Position numbers and translations under genes: made by a program. A model generated the notes under the pieces. It was not told where the DNA came from. It made no database searches and saw nothing but the letters and a program-made list of their open reading frames with translations. From Selaginella tamariscina (Eukaryota; Streptophyta; Lycopodiopsida; Selaginellales; Selaginellaceae), in contig PUQB01000809.1 in the NCBI GenBank assembly GCA_003024785.1, positions 1 through 64,000 of the forward strand: a stretch of 64,000 bases of DNA. The letters run 5' to 3'. The number at the start of each line of letters is the position of its first letter. Position 1 is the first letter of the stretch. Positions 33,711-44,641 of the stretch are shown in pieces.

Positions 33711-33802
33711 ATGCATGTTCCTGCAGTTTTGCTGGGAACCCGGGATTGTGCGGAAAGAAGATTGGCAAGCCATGCCACAGCCGCCGACTTCTGGCTGAGT
33801 AG
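32668..33802 (+). CDS. Small secreted leucine-rich-repeat protein (SERK ectodomain/LRR1-like), intact
   Basis: Exons 32668-32752, 32863-32995, 33224-33295, 33346-33417, 33542-33613 and 33727-33802 total 510 bases, an open frame of 169 residues. A signal peptide (PLSLVFLGFLLSGSHA) is followed by an LRRNT cap reading VLKSWDATSFDACTFIHVTC. The LRR-type modules QLSGTIPSELANLQNLQSL, NFSGSIPQSLTSLSKLAYL and KLSGPIPTGGPFDNLP come next, with a cysteine cap NPGLCGKKIGKPC. Three exons are exactly 72 bases, the one-exon-per-repeat plan of SERK and LRR1 genes. No membrane helix or kinase follows, so the product should be apoplastic, perhaps a binding partner or decoy of receptor kinases (inference). Family members usually have four or five repeats, so this one is short. 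Introns carry CT and TA microsatellites. Confidence 0.83.
33636..33712. repeat. (CT)n-(AT)n microsatellite in the last LRR-gene intron
   Basis: About 50 bases of CT followed by about 24 of TA form a compound microsatellite inside the intron 33614-33726. Confidence 0.85.
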
Positions 33803-34522
33803 TTAGATGTCTAGGTGATTATGGTTTAAGTAGCATGTGTTAATAAAGCATAATCCATGGATTAGTGGAGCACAGTTGTATAAACATTATGAGTATATAT
33901 ACATAAGTGTGTGTGTGTGCGATATCCAGTTGTTTACTCTTTTATACTAAAGAGAGCTGTTTCAAAATATGAAAAGTTTATTTACAACTAATAAAGTCGT
34001 TTAATAAGTTGACATATGCAAAAGTCAAATATATTATTTTTGTTAAAGTACAGAGAAAAATTCTTGTAAACTAATAAGTTTACTTGAAATAAACTAAAAT
34101 AAATAAAAATATTGACAAATTTCGAGGAATAACCAATATAATATTTTTATAGTACTATTGTTAACTTATTAATAAATTGAACAATTTTACTAGAATATTA
34201 TAAAAAGTAGTTTTAAATTACATAGTCTCTTGTCTGAAATATAATTTAATATACTGTCTCTCTCTCTCTCCACACACACATCTGTATACACTTACTGTTA
34301 CAGTTAAATGTCTGCATCAATCGTGGCTAGCATGTTCAAGTAAATTAAGGATATGATGTAACATCTGTGAATAATATTGTACTTGATCAAAACTGCTTCC
34401 GTAGTTTAACTCTGTGTGTGTAAGACTTGGACAAAGCTAATTAAATAATGCCCACTTGTTTCCCAAATATATATAGAATGAATGGAGCTTTAAGTTTCAT
34501 CAAAATTAATTAGTACAATTCC
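33803..34522. other. Intergenic region, no gene seen
   Basis: AT-rich sequence with a short CT/CA repeat at about 34257-34280. A TATATATA word lies at about 34470, some 50 bases before the protease start codon. No other feature is supported. Confidence 0.35.
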
Positions 34523-35100
34523 ATGGGTATCAGATCTTGTATACTGGTTTTCCCCTTATTAGCAGTCAGTTATTCTTCAGCAAGCAATCATAGCGATCCT
34601 GCATGGCAAACATTTCAGATGTGGCTGCGTGAGAATGGCAAACTCAATGATAAGACCTATGACCAGGAGAAGAGGTTCCCTATCTTCAAGGTTTTCTCTC
34701 TTTCACTCTTTGTGTGTGTGTGTGCGCGGCGCGCGCGTGTGTCAGTGCTAACACACGTATGTATAGGAAAATCTCAACTACATAAACAACAAAAACTCTC
34801 AGAAGTTGACGTACACTCTTGGGCTAAACAACATGGCAGACTTAACTAATGCTGAGTTTAGAGCCATCTTTGCATCTGTAATCAAACTCAATAGCTCCTC
34901 AGATATATCTTCTCCAACTGATAACGTAAAATTTACTCCCAATCGTGGACGTAAATGTTTCAGTTTTGATTGGGGAAATGTTGATGCCGTAACTCCTGTA
35001 AAAGACCAACGTTTTTGTGGTAATCATCTCTCTACAGTTTAAATAGACTACAATCCACTGCAGGAAGTTGTTGAGCATATGCATTTAAGTTGGTGAATCC
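34523..35100 (+). pseudogene. Papain-like cysteine protease, broken after the propeptide
   Basis: Exon 34523-34690 encodes a signal peptide and WQTFQMWLRENGK. Exon 34767-35019 gives ENLNYINNKNSQKLTYTLGL and NNMADLTNAEF, a clear I29 propeptide with ERFNIN-like spacing, then FDWGNVDAVTPVKDQRFCG, the start of the mature C1 protease. After a 44-base intron the next exon (from 35064) begins with the catalytic Cys context GSC but reads a stop where the family has Trp, then AYAF. Homology ends by about 35100, so the His and Asn of the triad are absent. It would have been a secreted or vacuolar protease. Now it is a pseudogene fragment cut by the repeat DNA that follows. Confidence 0.75.
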
Positions 35101-36085
35101 ATGCTTGGGAGGTCTTGTCGAAATGCATGTTTCAAGAAGCAGAGATTGAGGCTTGTCTCCAGCCTCCTCCTCCTCGTCAAGTTAGGAGCAACATTCACAA
35201 CTAACCAGGGCACGTTCGTGTCCTTGTCCAACGGGTTCCTGATTGATAGGGTTTTCTTACCGAGTCTTGAGAGATAATTGAGGGGTTCTAGAGTTGGCAT
35301 TTAGGAGCCACGCTTGTGGCACTTGGTGCAATTCTCGAATATAAGGGATATAGCGTAATAGCCCACATTGGGGAAGGTAGTGTCACATGGAGATGTGACA
35401 CTGGGCTAAATGTCACACGATACAACGCCCGAGGCACGCCCTTTGGGGTTGTGTCATGGGCTTGTCGCAAAGGGGTTGGATACTTTAATAAACAAACATG
35501 TTTGTGCTCGCACCAAGGTGCTAAGCCTTGGGTATTTGCTCAAGGGAGGTTAGGTCTCGTAACCAGGTGTGCTTAGGCACACTTAGCTAGGGGAGTGTCT
35601 TCATTGGAATTCAGGGGTTGAACAACCTAAGCTTGTTAGCATGAGCCTTTTCGTGAAGCACTCACAAGGTCATATACTTAAGGTAACCTTAAGGAGTTTA
35701 CTTAATAGAATACTCGTGTTCGCCTACGGCACACACTTGTGTCCCACTAAGTACTAACCCTAGGTCTAGGGTATGACGTGACCACCCAAATCCTCAAGGG
35801 GTAAGTGATGATGCCTTAGCTCTGTCATGGGGGTATGTGTGAGATACATCTTCTTTGTGGGGTTAAGGCATGATCTTGTCTAGATCTATTGGGACAAGAT
35901 CCTAAGTCTTACTCGGGTTATTCTCTAAGGTTCAGGGGATGGTCATTCTAAGGGACTTAGGGTAGGACTCTAAGTCTTTTGCCTAATTGGGCCTTGAATT
36001 AGACTCTTAGGGTTATCTTAGAAGACTTAGCGTTGCTCACAAAGGGTGATGACGTTGAATGGTCACTTGGCAGCCACGTGTTAGC
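35101..36085. other. Unassigned repeat-like segment
   Basis: Moderately GC-balanced sequence with several variants of CCTTAGG, TCTTAGG and GGGGT words. It looks like a transposon remnant or LTR, but no partner copy is in the window. The longest plus-strand frame (35316-35576, 86 residues) resembles nothing I know. I cannot name it. Confidence 0.35.
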
Positions 36086-36099
36086 CATTTGGGTTAAAA

Positions 36100-37080
36100 C
36101 TATGACAACAAAGGACTTGATAGCAGTTCCATTCTGGTTAGCGTGCACTAAAACCCGTCCGCTGGTGCATTTATATGGGATGTCGTGCCAATTCGCAAAC
36201 CTTAAAGAACCAATCCTCTGCTCCCGTGCCTAGGGTTTTGTTTCGATCTACATGCACCAGACCCCAAACTCCAAACCCCAAGCCCGAAACCCAAAACCCA
36301 AAACTTGAAACCCCAAACCCCAAACCCCAAACCATAAACCATAAACCAAATCCCCATCCTCCCATTTGAGCCGATCAAGGTTGACTGCGTTTAAGCATTG
36401 TTATCTCGATATCTTGCTGTGTGATGTTAGTTTAGCAGTGGGAATGGTTGTTTAAGGGCATTGGAGCATGGCTGCACGCACCCATGGCATCTATCTTCGC
36501 TTTGGAGCCTCCCTCCTCATGCGTGTGCGACCCTACATTTGTCTTGTGTGGGGTTCATGCGACGAGCGTGTGGGAGTTGAGTGACTTGTGCATGAAGGCT
36601 CCACATGTTGTTGTGCACAGGCCTGTGGCATCGGTTTTTGTGACGGAGCCTCTGTTCCTCTGCGTGTGTGAACGCTCTTCTTTTCTTGATTGGTTTCCCT
36701 TATAAATATTGTATATATAATTACATGAATATAAAGTAATAATAATTTATTATAGTGGCATAAAGTTGATAAGCTGGAAACCCATGTTGTATTATGCTTT
36801 CTTTATCTACTTTTTAATTCTATGTTTATTCTAAAGTTCACTTGCTGCCTCCACGGTTTGTTAATGTAGTATGTGATATACCTCAGAGTTTATTTATTTT
36901 ATATTTAAAGGCCTGGCACAATCTTGTTAAATCAATATATAAGGAAAATTAGATCAATTTAATTTAACACAAATGAATCGATTTAAAGTTGGGGTTTTCA
37001 GATGGATGGCCCAGATCAATCATGTTTAGGCCCTAGGTTAGCGCGCAATCAACTCGATGGATAAGGCACGCGGGGTGTGA
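36100..37080. repeat. Dispersed repeat R, copy 4, interrupted by composite element copy 2
   Basis: It parallels 29395-30318, including the CCCCAAACCCCAAACC run at about 36310-36335 and the TAGCGCGCAATCAACTCGATGG word. It stops at GGGGTGTGA (37072-37080), where the element terminus GTGTCGCC begins. Confidence 0.75.
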
Positions 37081-37261
37081 GTGTCGCCATTTTGGAGGCT
37101 TGGGGCCCAGGAGGCCTGGGCTCAAATATTCTAAAATATTCTAGAATATTTTAGAATATTCTTTCTGGTCCAGTCAACAAAAAAAAAATTCTAGTAAAAC
37201 TGTTGTATTTCTACCTTATTCTTTTTTATATTAGCTTAATTTATTATTTAATACACATTAG

Positions 37262-40200
37262 CTAAAGTTTCTTCTTCATCTTAAGTAAAGCTGCAGTTCT
37301 CGAACCACCAGCTAGGCTTGGACGTGGAGGTGTTTGAGTAGGTATTTCCTATGGTCTAATTTCTCTACGAGCTTGTTTGTTACCAACCTAGAGAGTTCGA
37401 AACTCTTCTCGATTCCTATAATATTTCCTTCCGAGCTCGACAGCAGCTAACAACGATGATCCGGTTCTGGAACAATATCCCAGACTAGGTCGCCATGTCT
37501 ATTGAGACGCTCGATCAAAAGCTGCATGAGTCGAACACTTTCGGTTCATCATCCTGCACAAACTTCCATTAATAAACAAAGTAAAGTACTTCCTTACCAA
37601 GCCTCCTGAAAACGGTCGACAGTATCGACGAGGATCGTGTTCGTCAACGCCAGAGGGTTTTGGCCTCTTCGACTTCTTCTTAGCACCAAGAGAACCAAAC
37701 AAGTTATCCGCCACAAGTTAAACTTGAACATGAATAGCTAGCTTACCTTAATTAAGTGTAAGTCCCTGCAATCATTGCAGCCGCCTGAATCACCGCTGAA
37801 ACAGAAGGAGAACTCGCGAAGATGACCATGAAACACTCGTTACCAAGTGCATTCCACTGAACTACAAGGCCTCCTCAAACTTCATTGGATCTAGCGCACA
37901 ATGTCCTTGTTGATGCTAGCACCTCCATATACAAGCTCATTGGGCAAGTCAAGGATGATGAGGTTGAAGCCGTATTCACCTACCACTTCCTGGAACACCG
38001 TTTGTGACTCAGTCGTATGTAGTTTGTCAACCTGTTGTTGGAGCTTGGTGTACACCTCTGTTTGGGAAGCACCCAACTCGAATGCTCCTCCTCCATATCG
38101 CACACAGCCAGTCGTAGGATCCACGGGATGTAGCCAGTGTCGGGATGAAAATCATTAGGTCGTCCTTGATGTCCAAACCAGCCACAAGTGGCTGCACCTC
38201 ATTGATCGATTGCCGGCGGAGGTGTTGTAGAAGAGCTTGGTCCCGCTCCCGATCCTTTGCAAGTGTAGTTGTCTTATGCACCATCTTCTTCATCTTGCTC
38301 TTCTTGATAGCCTTCATCCGGCTCCCAAACAATTGCTGGAAGATCATTGTCATGCACAACAGTGAGCTCTCCCAAGCTGGTGCTGTTGCGATGGACAGTC
38401 GAGCCAGAATGGAACATGCTCCCGTTCGAACGGTGTTAGAGCTCTCTGTTCTTCGACCACATGTGAGGCTCGCTTGTATGATCTGTCCACATCTTCATCG
38501 TCTGACGGTGCCATTTTCTTCTCCAGTATCAACCTGTAACAAAGTTAGTCAGTAGCAATGTTGGATGAAACTTACCTCCATATCATCGACGCGCAGACTC
38601 CTCACGAGAAACTCATTCGCTCCATCGAATAAGTGAACCGTATGCAGTCATGGAAGGGCTGAAAGACCAGGCACTTGCTCCGAGTTCGCATCTCGTCAAA
38701 CCAACTCATGAAGTCAACATCTGTTCCAACTTCTTCACCATCCTCTCACAGTCCCTTAAGGATCTAAATGGCTTCCTCGTGCACAACCTTCCAATATAAG
38801 TCCAAGGTGAACCACTTAATCCACTCTTTGTCCTGCATGCCTGGTAGCCCAAGTGTCTATTGTTCTACTTGGATTCAAGACGTGAGCTTGTTCAAGTATC
38901 TGAGTCACAGCATGTTTGAAATCTTCGCCTTTGACATCGCGTATAGCTTCTCAATGCCCATCCAACGACACTGCTTATGAGAGATGTTCGTCACCTTCTG
39001 GAACCACTCCTCCCCCAACTGGGTCTATGGTAGAGAGGAACTTGTGCATACGCTTGTCATGCTTCTTGTACACTAGCTGCTTCAGGTTCAGCTCAAGTTG
39101 TGGATTGCCTTTAGCACTGGTGACTGCTTTGTCGAGATCATCGTTGATTTCGTTCTGCACATAGAATAAGTTAAAAACTTCTTTCCTATCAATTAAATTG
39201 AATGTTACCTTGAAAAGGATCTTTGTGCAGATCAGGTTTGGAAGAGGATGCCAAGCGTCTTTCCTGTTGCACTCTCCTTCCACTTCCCACCTCAAGATGA
39301 TCAACCTCTGTGAGTGACTCGAGAATTTCTGAGTTCCTTCGGTACTAGTGCAGACCGCCTTTACAGCGAGGAGAATATGTGGTAGTGTTGTTTCCATAGA
39401 TGTTGTTGAAGATCTGTTCATTGAAACCGTAAGTTTAGACCCTTAATAAAAAGAAAAAAATACTCACATGTTTATCGATTGGAACATCAAAACCAGTTGA
39501 AGATTGTCGAGGTTTTCTGTGGAAATGAAACTTGATCAAAAGTGAATAGCCCATTGCTGGTTGTCCTCTACATCCCCCGGTAGAGCTTCTGCAAAGCTTG
39601 TAGCCTATGGTTCTCGTCCCAGCAGCTGAACTTCCGGTTTGAGAGCCTCGAAGCCCACTGTTTGTACTCTGGCTAAGTAAGAGCTTGCTCAAAAGATCGG
39701 TGCTGCTCGTACTGAACCGTGTCCTTCGACAGCTCTGATAGCTCCTCAGCAGTGAGTGGATCTCCGATGGACAGAATGAACAAGGCCGTTTGCATAGATA
39801 ACTAGCCTTCTTCAACGATGACACCAATGTCCAAGTCCTTGGGTTCACTTGTCGAACCACCTCGTTCGAATGCATTCTACAGATTGGCACATCAAGAGGA
39901 TCACCAAGTCCCTTGATAGTAATTTTGTCGAGTAGGTTCGCTTAGCTCTCCAAATGCAGGTTGGCCGGTATGTTGTATAACTCCTTTGGCTCCTTATCAC
40001 TCTTCGCCTTCTTGCCTTTTGGATCAGCTCTCCTGCGGCCTCTCTTTTTGCTGACTACTCCTCCAAGTTGTCCTCGCTAGCTTCCACTGCCTCTATCATT
40101 TGCACTTGCTCGTTCAGGACTGTAACCTCAGCAGATGAAGGAGGCAACTGCGACGAGCTCTCCGGGAAATCTGTGATGGTTGATGGAGGCTGCTCCTGCT

Positions 40201-40355
40201 CAACTGGTACTACTTGAGACTGATTCACTGGAGGATCCTCCTTTGCTACATTAAATGGTTCTCCTCTCTTTTCACTTGTGCTTCGATATCCTCTTCTCTT
40301 CCCATGGCTCTTCATCAGGCGCAGTCTATAATAAACGTTTTGAAGCTCTCACCAT
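37262..40355 (-). pseudogene. ParB-methyltransferase fusion, decayed copy 2
   Basis: It aligns in order with the intact gene at 4166-7392 from the ATG equivalent (40355) to the stop equivalent (37262). The segment around 37910-38120 keeps GEYGFNLIILDLPNELVYGG, so the DLPN form of motif IV is shared between copies rather than private to one. Stops, small indels and lost codons occur throughout, for example in the ParB part (39435-39890), the middle (38975-39421) and the exon 5/6 region (37490-37720). The product cannot be full length. Confidence 0.78.
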
Positions 40356-40436
40356 TTTGTAAACTTTGGAAAGCAAACATACAATCAATTGATTAGGAGA
40401 CAAAAGGAAAAATAAAAATCAAAGATGACTAACCTT

Positions 40437-41115
40437 GTGGCTGCCGACTCAAGATAGATGGTGCTGACCCTCTCAGTCGGCACAAAAAAGTAGAAGAGCA
40501 AATCCGAGATAGGTTGGTGGTGCGACCCTCTCAGATGGTATTGAAGAGATAATGTAAGAAGTATGCCGACTGAGCTAGGATGCGCCGTCCCTCTCAGACG
40601 GCACAAATGGGAAGACCTTTAACTCTAAAAAAAAAAAAAAAAAACATTGTGATATGGATACTTGAGCCGCAAAGTAAAAAATAAAGAAATTGAAAATACC
40701 TTGTGGTTACCAACTGGAAGGTGCGTCTCTCTCATTCAGCACAAATGGGAAGACCCTTTATCTCTGGAAAAAAAAATTATGATATGGATATTTGAGCAAA
40801 TCATAAAATAAAGAAATTGAATAGACCTTGTGGTGCCGATGGTGCCGTCTCTCTCACACGGCACAAATTCTAAGACCCTTTAACTCTAAAAAATAAATTA
40901 TTTGAGCTGCAAATCATAAAATAAAGAAATTAAATAGACCTTGTGTCTGCCGATTGAGCCAGGATGGTGCCGTCTCTCTCACATGGCACAAATGGGAAGA
41001 CCCTTCAACTCTGGCATAAAAAAAAAAACACATTGTGATATGGATATTTGAGCCACAAATTAAAGAAAGAAATTGCACAAACCTTGTGGCCGCCGATTGA
41101 GCAGGATGGTGCCAA
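40437..41115 (-). repeat. Hairpin, exon-like repeat array of copy 2
   Basis: Reverse-oriented versions of the 3110-4105 units appear at about 40440, 40560, 40700, 40830, 40950 and 41090. Stem words are decayed and the array is shorter. The flanking CCTTGTGG (donor side) and AACTCT(A/G)-A-run (acceptor side) are still recognisable. Confidence 0.72.
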
Positions 41116-41600
41116 CAATCTAAATTAGCACAAAATCTCGATTGATTTACTTGAGTGTTGCACAATCGACTCGAAATGGATGGCGCCGCTCCTCAAGCCC
41201 TTTGGAGGAGATTTCAGATATCAGATCTGTGATAAAAAAACTTCTAGCAGCAATGGAAATAGTAAACCCTATCTACCAAAAAAACCCTAGCCGCAATGAA
41301 AAAGTGAACCCTACGAATAAATGTGACATTAATATTTAGGTAATATTAAATATGTGAATAATTGGTAAAGTGAGATATTTTCAAATTATAAAGGGTAGTA
41401 ATTAAATTAAATCGGTGATACTAGAGAGGACAGCATTAAGAACACTGTGAGTTGGGCAGCGTAGAATTAATTATATACAAAAGTGTATTCACATTTATTA
41501 TCAATGATTATAATTTTTTTTGGCGAACGAGAATGTGTTTAATCTTTTGCTTTGCTTTCTTAAACCACTGAGCTTTCTCCTTGTGTTGTCATTGCCAGAG

Positions 41601-43983
41601 TTACCTATGAAGGCATTGACAAAGATTTCCTAGTCGATGAAGATGGAATGCTTTTGTGTTTGAACATGATTTTCACTTTGCTTTCAACATTCCTTGTTAG
41701 TTCAGTATACATGTGGTTCAATTGATGTCAGTTTCTTGCGAGTTTTGGAGAAGATGTGGAGTTGTTACCAGAAGGCAATGCATCAAACTAGTTTGTTTTA
41801 TACATTGTGCCCGGCAAAGGGCCGTTGTTCAAGTTGCGGACAAAGGAGCATGAGAATCCATGCTGGTGTGTCTTCTAAGAGCAGACAAATGTAGGATAGG
41901 GAAGGATCTCATTGGTTCGTTTGAAGTTAATGAGTCTCTGAACTATCGCAGATATACAATGAAAATGTCATTTATGAACTTCCTACAAAGAAAGAAAGCA
42001 CAGAGAAGTACTTGGGAATGAATCGCAAGGATGGCTGCTACCATTGGACACACCCGAGCACAACACACTGGCATGTTCTGGTGCGAGTCAGTCGAAGTTC
42101 ATATGTCGGACATCTCAAATGCATCAATCCTACCTGCCGCTACTTGGCTTTTGAGAAGAAAGCAATGAATGTCACTTCAAGGGTGCTGTGGAGAAGGCAA
42201 AGACAAATGAGTCAGGTAAAGTAAAAAGGCATGAAATGTAAGCATTGTGGAGAGGAGCCATTGCTAGTGCACACTTGTCCGGCTTATGTGTACTACATTC
42301 TGCCATACAACATTTCTTTTACAAGGTTGTTCATTCATAGAGGTGTTCATCAGCATCCAGTCAGCCCCTCATGTCAGCTTCAAACGTTCAGCATGCCAGA
42401 TCTAGTGTCAGCAACGTGGTAAAGAGCAATCCGCAACCAATCAACGAGTGATTCAGTTTCAAGTGCACGTGAGCTCATCTTTGAAGAACTTTTCAAGGAA
42501 GGAGGAGAAGTCTCGTACACTGGTTTACTCTCAAAAACTTGAACCTTTAACAAACCATCAAGGTATTTTTCTTTAGATCTCTACACACTAACATGACCTT
42601 TCTTTAAGACTCAGGGACTAGATTACACAATCAAGACAGAAGGAGACACACTTTAGAGAGGGTTACAAGGGTCTTCTAGCTGAAGATAAAAGTTGCCAAT
42701 ACCTTTCATTCACATCATACATGTTCCAAATGGAGCTGCATGGTGCTGAGGAGCAGCTCTGATCTTCAAAATGACAGTTGAGGGACCGGGTTCAGGAGTT
42801 GACTACATCAGAAGGTGTCAAAGTGGAGGAGACCTTTATGATCAATGGGTTGTTTTGGACCACACGCACCGTATACAGACTAGGCGACAATTGGAATACA
42901 CCTTTATGACCCATTGTAAGTTGTAGAACTCTTCATAACACTTTTCTAATCTTTGTTATTTATGCTCTCTTACATGTCAGATCCATGGTCACTATAGCTT
43001 ATGCAAATATGTGCCGCGAAGATAATGTTGCAGTGCTGAAGTTCTTGAACACATGCTAGAGGTTTGTAGAAACAGGGTTTGGAGAATGTCAACTTTGCTG
43101 GTTTCATGTCGGATGAGGTTGGAGAGATATGGATAACCTTGCACCAAGTATTCAACAACGGAGAAAAGATGAAAGGGAGGGAAAGAAGCTGTCTATTTCA
43201 CTTTATGCAATCCGTGCATCAGGTGACAAAGAAATGGATTGCAAAAGAACATCGCGAAGAACACATGAAGCTTGCTCGTGCTTGGCCTGCAGCATTGAAT
43301 GAACAATCTAAGAACAACTAGCAATTCTCGAGTCTTTTTGGGAAGGACGAGCGTCAAACATTCGTGCTTTGAAGACATGGTTGTCTTGATGGATCATGCA
43401 TGAGGACCACATCTCCATGGCGGAACTAGGAGACATGACAGAAGAAGGACTCGCGAGCGTTTCAACTACAAACAATGCTAAAGTGATTCACGCGAGATGT
43501 AGTGCGAAGGTGAAAGCGGCAATATAAGGGAGGTATACAAGGTTAGGTCCTCGAAGGAAACTCTGTTGAAATGAGTGCAACGCAAACTCTCTGAGGGAAA
43601 AGTGTATCTCCATCAACAATTATCAATCTGGTGGAAGACAAGGAACACTTGACCAGCTCGGAGTTCACGAGTACCATAACGTTTGAGTGCAAACTATTAG
43701 GAGAACAGTCACAGGAATAGAACAGTCTGATGATGTAGAGTACACATAGCGGTGGTCCAAACAACATGAGAAAGAGGTTAAGGTTCGAAGGGTTTTGGAG
43801 AGAGAGATTGCACAAACAGAGTGGTCCATCAAATGAATCAGAGCATCCAATAAGGTTAAGTGTTTTGGGAATGAATCAGGAAAGAACTACTCTGTGTGGA
43901 AAACCAATCGGTTATCCAAGCAGAGTGCCAGCACCAGGATTCTATGGAAAACGAATGTACAGTGATGCCTTGGGGAATGAGGA
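41601..43983 (+). pseudogene. MULE transposase, decayed copy 2
   Basis: It starts after CATTGCCAG with AGTTACCTATGAAGG, matching 2616 downward in copy 1. The Met codon of copy 1 reads ATT here, and the sequence around it looks like a 3' splice site, so the true start may lie in an upstream exon. It retains CKHCGEEPLLVHTC, LFIHRGVHQHPV, a second-Asp block FMSDEVGEIW (about 43105) and CLFHFMQSV. The Asn-Asn-Ala block corresponding to TNNAEVIH reads with Lys in place of Glu. Several stops are present. The C-terminal end GYPSRVPAPGFYGKRMYSDAL (to about 43975) is better kept and equals copy 1 near 128-195. Confidence 0.7.
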
Positions 43984-44516
43984 TGTTAGAGGCCAAAAAT
44001 ATAGCATGTAGGATCTGCATATATAGGACTTTCCTACGGTGGAGAAGTAACTTGTAGGAAAGTAGTAGTAGGAAATATCCTGTGTACAGGAAAAATCCTA
44101 CGGCAGTAGGAAAAATCCTACAGGGTAGGAAGGATCTCGGTTGCAGGAAGCAACAGTTATGATGGTTGGAGGAGGACAAGATTTGGTTAGGGCAAGGAAG
44201 GGCAAGAGGAGAGAGAGACTATGGAGAGCTATGGAGGGCAATGCATGAGAGAGAGAGTATCTTAGGGAGAGAAGTAAGTCTCCACACTTGCTATCTCTTT
44301 GTATTCATATAGTAATGCAAGTGCATATTTATGGTGTATTGTGAATGCTTATACATGGCAATGGCCAAAGCAAAATCCTATCCTTGACCTTAGAGACGAG
44401 ATAAGTGTATATATAAGAGCTCTCTATTGGACGAAATCCCTACACTTTAACGTACAAAGCTTTTCCTGCGCTATGAACAGTGTTTTCTGCACACAGGAAA
44501 GTTTTGTATGTTAACA
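43984..44516 (+). repeat. 5' LTR of the Ty3 element
   Basis: It begins TGTTAGAGG and ends ATGTTAACA, with the short terminal inversion TGTTA/TAACA. Comparison with copy 1 of the composite element shows host sequence ending exactly at 43983. Short AGGAAAAATCCTAC-type repeats fill about 44050-44130. Confidence 0.78.
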
Positions 44517-44518
44517 CA

Positions 44519-44533
44519 TGGCGACACGGAGGG
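44519..44533 (+). other. Primer-binding site candidate
   Basis: TGGCGACACGGAGGG starts two bases after the LTR end and has the TGG that pairs with a tRNA CCA tail. The tRNA was not identified. Confidence 0.55.
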
Positions 44534-44641
44534 ATTTCGCCATTGTTGTGGAGGAATTTGTTGAATTCCTAAGTGAGAAGTGATATAGCTCTAAGAGAAG
44601 TAGAGCTTAAGTGAAAAAGAAGTGTGTATATATGATGATGG

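Larger units (their letters stand above)
37081..43983. mobile_element. Composite DNA transposon copy 2, inverted relative to copy 1
   Basis: It opens GTGTCGCCATTTTGGAGG, followed by AATATTCTA repeats, then the ParB-methyltransferase pseudogene (minus strand), the hairpin repeat array and the MULE transposase (plus strand). The order and divergence equal copy 1 seen from the other strand. The right side is cut at 43983 by a Ty3 LTR. The homologous base in copy 1 lies near 128, so the element's far terminus is not in view. Confidence 0.75.

Noticed and set aside
35316-35576. 86-codon plus-strand frame as a gene
   Set aside because: There is no recognisable domain, start context or splice evidence, and it sits in repeat-like DNA.
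44519-44533. Shared 10-mer ATGGCGACAC between the Ty3 primer-binding site and the end of the composite element at 7577-7586
   Set aside because: The match stops on both sides and the positions are functionally unrelated. A chance 10-base match in 64 kb is plausible.
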